Part shown: piece by piece, positions 23,638 to 31,551 of the stretch
Layout of the letters: every line of letters starts with the position of its first letter
How positions within the stretch are numbered: position 1 is the first letter of the stretch
DNA from: Rhizobiaceae bacterium
Lineage (GTDB): Bacteria > Pseudomonadota > Alphaproteobacteria > Rhizobiales > Rhizobiaceae
Assembly: GCA_019635715.1 (NCBI GenBank)
Contig: JAHBYY010000047.1
Location: forward strand, 1 to 35,949
Length of the DNA: 35,949 bases
Reading direction: 5' to 3'
Notes under the pieces: model-generated
The model's input: the letters and a program-made list of their open reading frames with translations, nothing else
What the model was told of the DNA's origin: nothing
Database searches by the model: none
Program-made: the position numbers and the translations under genes

Positions 23638-26199
23638 ATGGCAGAATTTCCGACTAAGGCGAAGGTCGTCATCATCGGTCTCGGCGGTATCGTGGGCGCG
23701 TCGATCGCGCATCACCTGATCGAGCGCGGCTGGGACGACATCGTCGGCATCGACAAGTCGGGCATCCCGACCGACATCGGCTCGACCGCCCATGCCTCGG
23801 ATTTCTGCTACACGACCAGCCACGACTATCTGTCGGTCTGGACCACCCAGTACTCGATCGATTTCTACGAGAAGATGGGCCACTACGCGCGCATCGGCGG
23901 CCTGGAAGTCGTGCGCACCGGCCATGACGTCTGGATGGAGGAAATCAAGCGCAAGCTGATGTCGGCCAAGGCGTTCGGCACGCGCGCCCGCTATGTCGAT
24001 CCCGCCGAGATCAAGGCGATGTTCCCGCTGATCGAGCAAGACAAGGTGATGGGCGGCATGTTCGATCCCGACGCCGGCCTCGTCATCCCGCGCTCGCAGA
24101 CCGTTGCCGGAAAGCTGGTCGACGCAGGTGAGAAGTGCGGAAAGCTGCGTGCCTTCTCCAACACGCCGGCGATCTCGCTTGTCGTCGAGAACGGACGCAT
24201 CAAGGGCGTCGTGACTCACCGCGGTACCATCATGGCCGATCATGTCGTCGTCTGCGCCGGCATCTGGGGCCGGCTGATCGCCGGGATGGTCGGCGAGGAC
24301 CTGCCGGTGATGCCTGTCGACCATCCGCTGACCTTCTTCGGGCCGTTCGACGAGTTCGCCGGCACGGGCAAGGAGATCGGCTATCCGCTGCTGCGCGACC
24401 AGGGCAACTCCGCCTATATGCGCGACACAGGCGATCCCAAGACCACCGAAGGCGGCCAGATCGAATGGGGCTATTACGAGCAGACCAATCCGCGCCTCTG
24501 CCATCCGCGCGACATCCTGGAGAAGAACCAGGCCCGCCTGTCGCCGTCGCAACGCGACCTCGAGATGGAGCAGATCCTCGAGCCGCTTGAGAAGGCGATC
24601 GAGCTGACGCCGATCCTCGGCGAGATAGGCTACAACGAGAGCCATTCCTTCAACGGACTTCTTCAAGTGTCCGCTGCAGGCGGCCCGTCCTGCGGCGAGA
24701 GCCAGAAGGTGAGGGGGCTTTGGTACTGCGTCGCCATCTGGGTCAAGGACGGCCCGGGCTACGGCAAGCTGATCGCCGACTGGATGACCGACGGGCGCAC
24801 CGAGATCGACCACAATTCGATCGACTATGCCCGCTTCTATCCGCACCAGCTCACGGAAGAGTTCATCGAGGGCCGCTGCTTCGAGGCGGCGCAGAAGATC
24901 TACTATCCGGCGGTGCATCCGCGCGAACCCTATGCCAGCGGCCGCGGCGTCAAGCGCTCGCCGTTCCATGAGCGCGAGAAGGAACTCGGCGGCCACTTCA
25001 TGGAGCTTGGCGGCTGGGAGCGTGCGCATGGCTACAAGGCCAACGAGCACCTGCTGGAGAAATACGGCGACCGCGTGCCGGTTCGCGAGAACGAATGGGA
25101 CAGCCGCCATTTCTGGCGCGTCTCAAACGCCGAGCACCTGGCGATGAGCGAGGATTGCGGCATCGTCAATTTGAGCCACTTCCACATGGTCGACATCGAA
25201 GGTCCCGACCATGTCGAGCTGCTGGAATGGCTGTGTGCGGCCAGGATCGGCGGCGACGCGAACATCGGCAAGGGCGTCTACACCCACTTCCTCGACGACG
25301 AGGGCATGGTGCGCGCCGACTTCACGGTGTTCCGCATGGCCGACCGCTGCCGGCTGGTCAACGGCGCCGACGCCGGCCCGCGCGACCTGCACTACATGCG
25401 CCGTGTGGCGCAGGACCGCGGCCTCGATGTCACCATCACCGACACGTCGGAGAAATACATCACCATCGGCATCTGGGGGCCGAACGCCCGTGAGACGCTG
25501 AGACAAGTCGTCGCCGATCCGGCCGGGCTCGATCCGGCGAATTTTCCGTTCGCGGCGATCAAGCAGATCGAGATCGGCGGCCGCCCGGTCACCGCCTTCC
25601 GTATCTCCTATGTCGGCGAGCAGGGCTGGGAGCTGCACATGAAATACGAGGACGGGCTGGCCGTCTGGGATGCGCTGCGCTCCACCGGCGTCATGGCCTT
25701 CGGCGTCGAGACCTATGCCAATTCGCGCCGCATGGAGAAGAGCCTGCGCCTGCAGAACGCCGACCTGCTGACGCAGTACAATCTCATCGAAAGCGACCTC
25801 GCCCGCCCGAAGGTCAAGGAAGCCGACTTCCGCGGCAAGGCCAGGCATCTCGAATACAAGGCGCGCGCCAACCAGCCGGCGATGCTGTGCACGCTGGTGA
25901 TGACCAGCAATGTCGACAGCAAGGGGGTCGCGCGCTATCCGGTCGGCACCATGCCCGTCGTGGACCCGGAGACCGGCGAGGTGCTGATCGACGAGCTCGG
26001 ACGCCGCTCCTACACGACCTCCGTCGCCTACGGGCCGACGATCGGCAGGAACATCGCGCTCGCCTATCTGCCGCGGGCCTATTGCCAGGAGGGCCGCAAG
26101 CTGAACGTCGAGTATTTCGGCGAAACCTATCCCGTCGAAGTCGCCGGCGTGGGGTACAAGCCGCTCTACGACCCGGAGAACGCCAAGCCGCGGAGTTGA
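23638..26199 (+). CDS. DAO-GcvT FAD-dependent oxidoreductase
   Basis: An 853-residue fusion with an N-terminal DAO-type flavin domain (VVIIGLGGIVGASIAHHLIERG; GSTAHAS, whose His aligns with the covalent-FAD position) and a C-terminal GcvT-like domain from about residue 480 (ISYVGEQGWELHMKYEDG, typical of the folate-binding barrel). It is more divergent than the paralogues at 1-161 and 2245-4698: the His motif reads STAHAS rather than STWHAAG. The likely reaction is oxidative demethylation of an N-methylated amine with methylene-THF formation. It has its own upstream region of 183 bp and no coupled neighbours. Substrate unknown. Confidence 0.92.
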   Translation: MAEFPTKAKVVIIGLGGIVGASIAHHLIERGWDDIVGIDKSGIPTDIGSTAHASDFCYTTSHDYLSVWTTQYSIDFYEKMGHYARIGGLEVVRTGHDVWMEEIKRKLMSAKAFGTRARYVDPAEIKAMFPLIEQDKVMGGMFDPDAGLVIPRSQTVAGKLVDAGEKCGKLRAFSNTPAISLVVENGRIKGVVTHRGTIMADHVVVCAGIWGRLIAGMVGEDLPVMPVDHPLTFFGPFDEFAGTGKEIGYPLLRDQGNSAYMRDTGDPKTTEGGQIEWGYYEQTNPRLCHPRDILEKNQARLSPSQRDLEMEQILEPLEKAIELTPILGEIGYNESHSFNGLLQVSAAGGPSCGESQKVRGLWYCVAIWVKDGPGYGKLIADWMTDGRTEIDHNSIDYARFYPHQLTEEFIEGRCFEAAQKIYYPAVHPREPYASGRGVKRSPFHEREKELGGHFMELGGWERAHGYKANEHLLEKYGDRVPVRENEWDSRHFWRVSNAEHLAMSEDCGIVNLSHFHMVDIEGPDHVELLEWLCAARIGGDANIGKGVYTHFLDDEGMVRADFTVFRMADRCRLVNGADAGPRDLHYMRRVAQDRGLDVTITDTSEKYITIGIWGPNARETLRQVVADPAGLDPANFPFAAIKQIEIGGRPVTAFRISYVGEQGWELHMKYEDGLAVWDALRSTGVMAFGVETYANSRRMEKSLRLQNADLLTQYNLIESDLARPKVKEADFRGKARHLEYKARANQPAMLCTLVMTSNVDSKGVARYPVGTMPVVDPETGEVLIDELGRRSYTTSVAYGPTIGRNIALAYLPRAYCQEGRKLNVEYFGETYPVEVAGVGYKPLYDPENAKPRS

Positions 26200-26249
26200 G
26201 CGCCGTGCCAGACGACGCTCAACTATTTTAGTTGTACCACGCCTATTCG

Positions 26250-26920
26250 AGAAACCGAAAACCTTCCGCATGAGGTCGAGGGCCGAACGGGAAACGCAGG
26301 GGACAGTTTACTTTCTTTCGGCAGAAAAGCCGCAACACTCGGAACTTACGCGGGCCGAAAAAGTAATACTCCGTCCACCGGACAACCCGAAGCCGGCTCA
26401 TGAAGTTCGCGGCCGAGACGACGCAGGTGCCGGGGACCGTTTACCTTCTGCGGCCCGCATGACTTCCGGGCGCTGTGGCCTGTCTGCCGAAAGAAGGTAA
26501 TACCAACGGCCTGAATGATTGACCGTTGTTGGCGCGGGGAGGGTCCGGCATGGATCCTCGGGTCGCGCAGCCGCTTCGCGCCTGCTTGCCCGTGGATGAC
26601 GAATTGAGATGGGCTGCTGCAAGCCGCAAACGTCCGGGAGTTGCGGCCAAGCCCTGTTGCATTCGTCATTCTCGGGCAAGCCCGAGCGGAGCGAAGGGCG
26701 CGACCCGGGAATCCATGCCGGAACCTCCCCGCGCCACCGACGGTCAAAGCTCAGGGCCTCTGGTATAAAACTCTCCCCTGCGCTTCCCGTTCGGCCCTCG
26801 ACCTCATGCAGACGGTTTTCGGGTTGTCCGGTAGGCGGGGTAAAACTGTCCCCGGCACCCCGGCACCTAACGGCCGCGAACTTCATGAGCCGATTTCGGG
26901 TTGTCCAGCAGTTGGGGTGT
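26250..26920. repeat. Large nested inverted-repeat region, no convincing gene
   Basis: The 736 bp between the third DAO-GcvT gene and the membrane-protein gene hold layered inverted repeats. The outer arms at about 26253-26310 and 26763-26822 match inversely (CATGAGGTCGAGGGCCGAAC core). A second pair with GGCTCATGAAGTTCGCGGCC lies at about 26392-26414 and, inverted, near 26872-26893. A third with CTTTCGGCAGA and GCGGGCC cores occupies 26309-26371 and 26437-26503. The innermost pair (TCCGGCATGGATCC at 26544 and GGAATCCATGCCGGA at 26708) flanks a centre near 26630. Several short open frames cross the region but follow the repeats, not protein-like composition. Confidence 0.8.
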
Positions 26921-26935
26921 ACCAGCGGTGGGCGA

Positions 26936-27577
26936 CTAATTTGGCCGCGCAGGAATTAGGTTCGAAACTTGTTGACCGATCTGTTTGACACTCCTCACCC
27001 GGTCAAGTTGATCGTGCCAGAACGAACTGCCGCCTGCAGCAGCCAACCCCGCCAGTAAGTATCCCAGGATTGGGTTGTTTGCGAAGGACGTACCGGCAAA
27101 TTCGATTACGTTCAGTCCTGCAAGCCAGGAAATAGCGATTCCGATCGCCGCCGAAAGTATCCTCAGCACAAATACACGCTTCTCTTCACTCCGTTCCAGA
27201 GATGCGCGGATCGGTCCACATGCGGCCGCCAACCATTCGTTGTGATTACTTATCAGATCGTTTTTCTGCTTGGGATCCGCAGCGGCTGCAAAGGATTTTC
27301 GTATCTTCTGGGTTTCAGTCAACACATCCGCGATGTTTGCCGATCCATCTTCGACGAACTTCACGAATGCGGCGAATTTGGCATACTCTTTCTGATCTTG
27401 TGGAACGAATTCCGCAGCTTCGCTGAGCGCTGATTCGAGTGTCTTTTGAGATTTAAGGACATTTATTCCAAATAATGATAGAATACCTCGAAAATTCTCC
27501 AATATGGTTTCAACTGCCAGTGAAAGTATGAAAAAGGAAGCGACGATAGTCCCCAAGAAGGTTACGAGCTGTTCCAT
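26936..27577 (-). CDS. Membrane protein of unknown function
   Basis: A 213-residue protein with an N-terminal transmembrane helix (about 8-25), a soluble, charged, helical middle (about 40-135) and two C-terminal helices (about 140-160 and 168-188). No family recognised. The second ATG at 27577 was preferred because GGAG lies 8 nt upstream of it and only 2 nt from the ATG at 27583. The gene is visibly AT-richer than its neighbours and sits beside the nested repeat region, which suggests horizontal acquisition. It has no partner gene. Confidence 0.75.
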   Translation of the reverse strand: MEQLVTFLGTIVASFFILSLAVETILENFRGILSLFGINVLKSQKTLESALSEAAEFVPQDQKEYAKFAAFVKFVEDGSANIADVLTETQKIRKSFAAAADPKQKNDLISNHNEWLAAACGPIRASLERSEEKRVFVLRILSAAIGIAISWLAGLNVIEFAGTSFANNPILGYLLAGLAAAGGSSFWHDQLDRVRSVKQIGQQVSNLIPARPN

Positions 27578-27750
27578 TTCCATATCTCCAAATCATTAGA
27601 AACAGTCGCGACGACGACCGCACGCAAAACCTGGATAAATGAATGGGATTGCCCGCCACGCCTGTTGAGTAACGAGAATTTGCGTGTCTGGCCGCGCAAA
27701 CGCGGCAAGATATCGATTGCGGCGGTGCTTGCCTTGCGCGACACATTCTC

Positions 27751-28581
27751 ATGGGCTTGATGCGATTTGATCGACGCAGCGTAATCGTATCCCTCCTCGC
27801 GCTAAGTGTGACAACTGGCGCGTTCGCGCAGGAACTGGTCGACGTCGAGCTGGTGCTGGCGGTCGACGTGTCGCTTTCCATGTCGCCGACCGAACTCGAA
27901 ATCCAGCGGCGGGGCTATGCCGCGGCACTGACCGATCCCCAGGTCGTGCGGGCGATCACCGACGGCGCCTATGGCAAGATCGCCGTCACCTATTTCGAGT
28001 GGGCCGGTGCGACCATGCAGCAGCAGATCGTGCCGTGGACGGCGATCGCCTCGGCCGCCGATGCCGCGGCCTTCGTCGACAGGCTGACCGCGAGCCCATC
28101 CAACTCGGCGCGGCGCACCTCGATCTCCGGCGCGCTGAGCTTCGGCGCCGACCTGTTCGCCGAGAGCGGTTTTCGCGGCATGAAGCGGGTGATCGACATT
28201 TCCGGCGACGGGCCCAACAACCAGGGCGCGCCGGTCGACATGACGCGCGACGCGGTGGTCGCGGAGGGCATCGTCATCAACGGGCTGCCGCTGATGACGC
28301 GCGGCGGCTATTCGAGCGTCTACGACGTGACGGAACTCGACCGCTACTATTCGGATTGCGTGATCGGCGGGCCCGGCGCCTTCATGATTCCGGTCAACGA
28401 CTGGTCGCAGTTTCCCGAAGCCATCCGGCGCAAGCTGGTCATGGAACTGGCCGGCGCGCCGCCCTCCTACATGCCGGTCGCCTATGGCGGTGCGACGCCG
28501 GCGCAGGCCACACCCGGCTACGACTGTCTGATCGGCGAGAAGATGTGGCGCGACCGCTCGCTGATGTGGCAGGACCGGTAA
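27751..28581 (+). CDS. DUF1194 von Willebrand factor A-like secreted protein
   Basis: A 276-residue exported protein with a signal peptide (about 1-27, ending in TTGAFAQ) and a VWA-like DUF1194 domain. The metal-ion-dependent adhesion site motif DVSLS (39-43) is complete, and DISGDGPNNQG supplies the later conserved Asp region. Four Cys-poor, compact blocks and a C-terminal GYDCLIGEKMW segment follow. The family is common in Alphaproteobacteria and has no established function. It converges on the AraC-type regulator with a 10-bp gap. A second ATG three codons on is an equally possible start. Confidence 0.88.
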   Translation: MGLMRFDRRSVIVSLLALSVTTGAFAQELVDVELVLAVDVSLSMSPTELEIQRRGYAAALTDPQVVRAITDGAYGKIAVTYFEWAGATMQQQIVPWTAIASAADAAAFVDRLTASPSNSARRTSISGALSFGADLFAESGFRGMKRVIDISGDGPNNQGAPVDMTRDAVVAEGIVINGLPLMTRGGYSSVYDVTELDRYYSDCVIGGPGAFMIPVNDWSQFPEAIRRKLVMELAGAPPSYMPVAYGGATPAQATPGYDCLIGEKMWRDRSLMWQDR

Positions 28582-28591
28582 CGGCCGCCGA

Positions 28592-29593
28592 CTACGCGGC
28601 GAGCAGTTGCTTGCGGTCGACGCGCTCCTGCTGCGGCGAGCGGGCATAGAGCTCGCGATAGCATTTCGAGAAATGCGAGGCGGAGACGAAGCCGCAGGCC
28701 ACCGCCACCTCGACCACCGGCATCGACGACTGCAAGAGCAGGTGGCGGGCGCGGTCGAGCCTGATCTCAAGATAGTAGCGGGCCGGAGAGCGTCCCATCT
28801 CGGTGCGGAACAGCCGCTCGATCTGGCGGCGCGACAGGTCGACCTGGTCGGCGATCTCGATCAGCGACAGCGGTTCGGCGAGGTTGGCCTCCATCAGCTC
28901 GATGATCGACAGTACCTTCGAGTTCTGCACACCGAGGCGGGCGCGCAACGGCAGGCGCTGTCGGTCGGTCGGGCTGCGCACGCGGTCGGTGAGTACCTGC
29001 TCGCAGACGCGGTTGACGAGGTTCTCGTCGAAATCGTCGCCGATCAGCTTCAGCATCATGTCGAGTGCGGCGGTGCCGCCGGCGCAGGTGTAGATGTTCT
29101 GGTCGACCTCGTAGAGGTCGGCGAACACATTGGCCTTGGGGAACGCCTCGGAGAAGCCGGGAAGGTTCTCCCAGTGGATGGCGCAGCGCTTGCCCGAAAG
29201 CAGCCCGGCGGCGGCGAGAACATGCGCCCCGGTGCACAGGCCGCCGATGGCGACACCGCGATTGTACTCCTCGCGCAGCCAGGCGAAGACCGACTTGTTC
29301 TGGTAGGTTTCGACGTTGATGCCGGTGCAGACCACCACCATCGAGGGGCGGTCCGGCCCGGCCATCTTGCGGCGCTCGTCCTCCAGCGAGGTATCGACTG
29401 CGCACTCGACATTGTTCGAAGCCTTCACCGGCCTGCCATCGGCACTGGCGAGGCGCCAGCTATAGGCCTGATAGCCCAGCATGCGGTTGGCGAGCCGCAA
29501 CGGGTCAAGTGCCGTCGCGAAAGCGACCATCGTGAAATCGGGGACGAGGAAGAAGACCAGCGATCGCTTGATCGGATGCTTCACGGCGCTCAA
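28592..29593 (-). CDS. GlxA/GbdR-type AraC-family transcriptional regulator
   Basis: A 333-residue regulator with an N-terminal DJ-1/PfpI-like sensor domain (nucleophile-elbow-like GGLCTGAH, Cys120) and a C-terminal AraC double HTH (about 240-320: LSLIEIADQVDLSRRQIERLF and VVEVAVACGFVSASHFSKCYR). The architecture is that of Pseudomonas GbdR, the activator of glycine betaine, dimethylglycine and sarcosine breakdown genes. With soxBDAG, DAO-GcvT enzymes and corrinoid C1 genes in the same window, a similar role is plausible but unproven; the family also includes regulators of arginine and carnitine use. The start is a TTG with GAGGG 4 nt upstream; a GTG three codons later is an alternative. Confidence 0.88.
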   Translation of the reverse strand: MSAVKHPIKRSLVFFLVPDFTMVAFATALDPLRLANRMLGYQAYSWRLASADGRPVKASNNVECAVDTSLEDERRKMAGPDRPSMVVVCTGINVETYQNKSVFAWLREEYNRGVAIGGLCTGAHVLAAAGLLSGKRCAIHWENLPGFSEAFPKANVFADLYEVDQNIYTCAGGTAALDMMLKLIGDDFDENLVNRVCEQVLTDRVRSPTDRQRLPLRARLGVQNSKVLSIIELMEANLAEPLSLIEIADQVDLSRRQIERLFRTEMGRSPARYYLEIRLDRARHLLLQSSMPVVEVAVACGFVSASHFSKCYRELYARSPQQERVDRKQLLAA

Positions 29594-29618
29594 TGAACCC
29601 TCGCACAGGCTGCCATAT

Positions 29619-29634
29619 GCGACATCTATGTCGC
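29619..29634. promoter_or_regulatory. Perfect palindrome upstream of the AraC-family gene
   Basis: GCGACAT-CT-ATGTCGC is a perfect 7-bp-arm dyad, 25 bp upstream of the regulator start codon. A TTGACA box lies on the same strand as the gene at 29673-29668. AraC proteins usually bind direct repeats, so a different regulator may use this site. Confidence 0.4.
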
Positions 29635-29707
29635 TATCAGCACAGGGTCATCAAAAAAGCCGTTGTCTGTCAATGGAGCAAGGTCACTCCACAACGATCT
29701 CGACAAC

Positions 29708-29735
29708 AAAAAGCCGTGCACGTTGCGCGCACGGC
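29708..29735 (-). terminator. Intrinsic terminator of the 46-residue protein gene
   Basis: On the minus strand a 7-bp stem GCCGTGC / GCACGGC with a 9-nt loop is followed by TTTTT (29712-29708). It lies 39 bp after the stop of the small gene at 29775-29915. Confidence 0.8.
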
Positions 29736-29774
29736 CCGTATTCGGCGTCGGCCCGCTGTGCGAGCCGGATCGGC

Positions 29775-29915
29775 TCAGCGAACCAGGAAGCCGAGACGCG
29801 CACCGGCGAGGGCGCCGGCCTGGCCAGGCATGGAACGGATGAGGCGCTGACGCTCCAGGGCGGTGGTCAGGTTGCCTTCGTTGCGGGTCGAGAAGAGGCG
29901 GGAAAAGATCGACAT
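29775..29915 (-). CDS. Small protein of unknown function (46 residues)
   Basis: Encodes a 46-residue, basic, Cys-free protein: MSIFSRLFSTRNEGNLTTAL followed by a segment rich in Arg, Gly and Ala. A consensus AAGGAG ribosome-binding site lies 6 nt upstream of the ATG, and an intrinsic terminator follows the stop, so the unit looks complete and expressed. The N-terminal SIFSRLFS amphipathic stretch recalls the start of some DUF1127 proteins, and a true DUF1127 gene lies 330 bp away, but the rest does not match. No function can be assigned. Confidence 0.7.
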   Translation of the reverse strand: MSIFSRLFSTRNEGNLTTALERQRLIRSMPGQAGALAGARLGFLVR

Positions 29916-30242
29916 GGTCAGCTCCTTGCTGTCGGAAAACACCGGGTGCCTTCGCTATTTGCTAGGAGTGGGGCGCTCGTTGTTGAATGCCCGTGATATA
30001 GGCAGACACTGCACGAAACGAAGCAGGAAAAGCGAAGTGCTCAGCGCCAAATACGACATGGGCGAAATGCGCATTTGCGGCACCGTTCCGATAACTAAAT
30101 GATTCTAATCGATAAAAGTCGAAATTAACCGGCCATGCGCCGGTCGCATATTGGCCATGCGGGCGACGCATGGGTAGTGCCGACCGTCTTGCCGGCCCGC
30201 CGGGCCATATCCGGCGGGCCGTGCCGGCGGCGCGTCCCATGC
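29916..30242. other. Intergenic region, no gene seen
   Basis: This 327-bp stretch separates two small minus-strand genes. It holds the promoter region of the 46-residue protein gene (TATATC at 29995-29990 is a possible -10 box), a direct repeat of GGCCATGCG (around 30130 and 30153), and the hairpin at 30194-30222. No open frame with a ribosome-binding site was found. Confidence 0.6.
30194..30222 (-). terminator. Strong hairpin after the DUF1127 gene
   Basis: An 11-bp perfect stem CGGCCCGCCGG / CCGGCGGGCCG with a 7-nt loop lies 20 bp after the DUF1127 stop. There is no T-run, so it may stabilise the 3' end or need Rho. Confidence 0.6.
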
Positions 30243-30428
30243 TCAACGCTCGCCCGCCCAGGCGCCCAGGCTGATGCGCCTCATGTCGTTGCGCTCGTAG
30301 ACATCCGGCCAGCCGATGTCCTTCTGGATCTCGCGGGGCAGGGCGCGGACCTGGCGCTCCGTCAGGTAACGGTTGCGGGCGTTCGCATATTCGGCGGCGA
30401 GGCGACCGAAGACTGTGGTGATGGACAT
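30243..30428 (-). CDS. DUF1127 small protein
   Basis: A 61-residue protein with the DUF1127 core: AAEYANARNRYLTERQVRAL, then PREIQKDIGWPDVYERN, where the RQVRALP...DIGW pattern is diagnostic. Short Arg-rich DUF1127 proteins in Alphaproteobacteria have been linked to RNA binding and to phosphate and carbon metabolism. The ATG at 30428 was chosen because GGAGAGAG lies directly upstream; a frame open from 30476 lacks such a site. It is divergent from a LysR gene, with an operator-like dyad between them, so it may be under LysR control. Confidence 0.88.
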   Translation of the reverse strand: MSITTVFGRLAAEYANARNRYLTERQVRALPREIQKDIGWPDVYERNDMRRISLGAWAGER

Positions 30429-30581
30429 CTCTCTCTCCATTCTGCGGGACAAGCCGTCCCTGTCGTGCGCCGGCATGGCACACGAGCGTTGCGGTCTTTA
30501 CGTGAGGCTTCACTTCCGTCGGTTCGGCGGTCTGGATCGCCGCTCCGTCTTCCACGATGTTGACTATCGCGCCGATCTCAT

Positions 30582-30603
30582 ATTCAATCAAACGAAATTG
30601 AAT
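30582..30603. promoter_or_regulatory. LysR-type operator dyad
   Basis: ATTCAAT-N8-ATTGAAT is a perfect 7-bp-arm dyad 37 bp upstream of the lysR start. It includes the T-N11-A pattern typical of LysR binding sites. A further TTGAATGA half-site lies at about 30625. It sits between lysR and the divergent DUF1127 gene. Confidence 0.6.
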
Positions 30604-30640
30604 GATGCTTTCGATCAGTTTTCTTGAATGAGAAATCGGC

Positions 30641-31540
30641 ATGAACGCTCCGCTCAATCATCCCCTGCCGCTGCTGGATCTCGACGTGCTGCGGACCTTC
30701 GTGGCGATCGCCGAGACGGGCAGCTTTACCACCGCGGCGACCGCCGTATTCCGCACGCCCTCGGCCGTCTCGATGCAGATCAAGAAGCTGGAGGATATCC
30801 TCGGCCGCGCCGTGTTCATGCGCGACGCACGCTCCGTGACGTTGACCACCGACGGGGAGATGCTGCTCGGCTATGCGCGGCGCCTGCTGGCGATCAACCG
30901 CGAGGCGGTCTCAAAGTTCATCATCCCGGACATCGTCGGGGTGGTCCGGCTCGGCTCGCCGGACGACTATGGCGAGCGCATCCTGCCGCATGTGCTGAAG
31001 CGCTTCGCCCAGACGCATCCGTCGATCGCGGTCGACGTCACCATCGACCAGAGTGGCAATCTGCGTCGCCGCATGGACGACCGCTCGCTCGACATCACGC
31101 TGGTCACCAATTCCTACCGCAACATCACCGGCGCGGAAGTGCTTCTGACCGAGCCGATCGTCTGGGCCGGCGCGAAGGGCGGTTGCGCCCATCTGCGCGA
31201 GCCGCTGCCGGTGTCTCTGTGGGAGGAGGGGTGCGCCTGGAGGGCCGGCGCGCTGGAGGCTCTGGGCCGCGAAGGGCGCAACTATCGCGTCGCCTATATG
31301 AGCGCCCACACGGCCGGCCAGCGCGCCGCGATCATGGCGGATCTGGCGGTGGCGCCGCTGCCGAAATCCTTCCTCGGCCAGGACATGATCGAACTCACCG
31401 TCAAGCACGGCATGCCGGAGATCGGCAGCTACAAGCTGGCGATGATCGTCGCGCCGGACGCCAGCGCGCCCGTGAAGGCAGTGGCCGACCACATCCGCGC
31501 GACGTTCGAGGCGTTTCGCGAGACCGGGAAATTCATCTGA
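30641..31540 (+). CDS. LysR-family transcriptional regulator
   Basis: A 299-residue LTTR. The N-terminal winged HTH (about 13-72: FVAIAETGSFTTAATAVFRT, then PSAVSMQIKKLEDILGRAVF) is followed by a linker helix and a two-lobed effector domain starting near VRLGSPDDYGERIL (101-114). This N-terminus and domain length match the LrhA/HdfR-like branch. The effector is unknown. The gene is divergent from the DUF1127 gene, with an inverted repeat in the shared upstream region, and converges on the RACo-like gene with an 11-bp gap. Confidence 0.92.
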   Translation: MNAPLNHPLPLLDLDVLRTFVAIAETGSFTTAATAVFRTPSAVSMQIKKLEDILGRAVFMRDARSVTLTTDGEMLLGYARRLLAINREAVSKFIIPDIVGVVRLGSPDDYGERILPHVLKRFAQTHPSIAVDVTIDQSGNLRRRMDDRSLDITLVTNSYRNITGAEVLLTEPIVWAGAKGGCAHLREPLPVSLWEEGCAWRAGALEALGREGRNYRVAYMSAHTAGQRAAIMADLAVAPLPKSFLGQDMIELTVKHGMPEIGSYKLAMIVAPDASAPVKAVADHIRATFEAFRETGKFI

Positions 31541-31551
31541 CCCGGACCAGA

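Noticed and set aside
26250-26920. CRISPR array
   Set aside because: The repeats are inverted, of unequal length and unevenly spaced, with no regular spacers and no cas genes in the window.
26256-26988. Several 75-160-codon open frames in the nested repeat
   Set aside because: They overlap each other on both strands, follow the repeat units and lack ribosome-binding sites.
27692-27707. Short GCCGCG/CGCGGC hairpin before the DUF1194 gene as a terminator
   Set aside because: The stem is only 6 bp and has no T-run, and no gene ends just before it in the right orientation.
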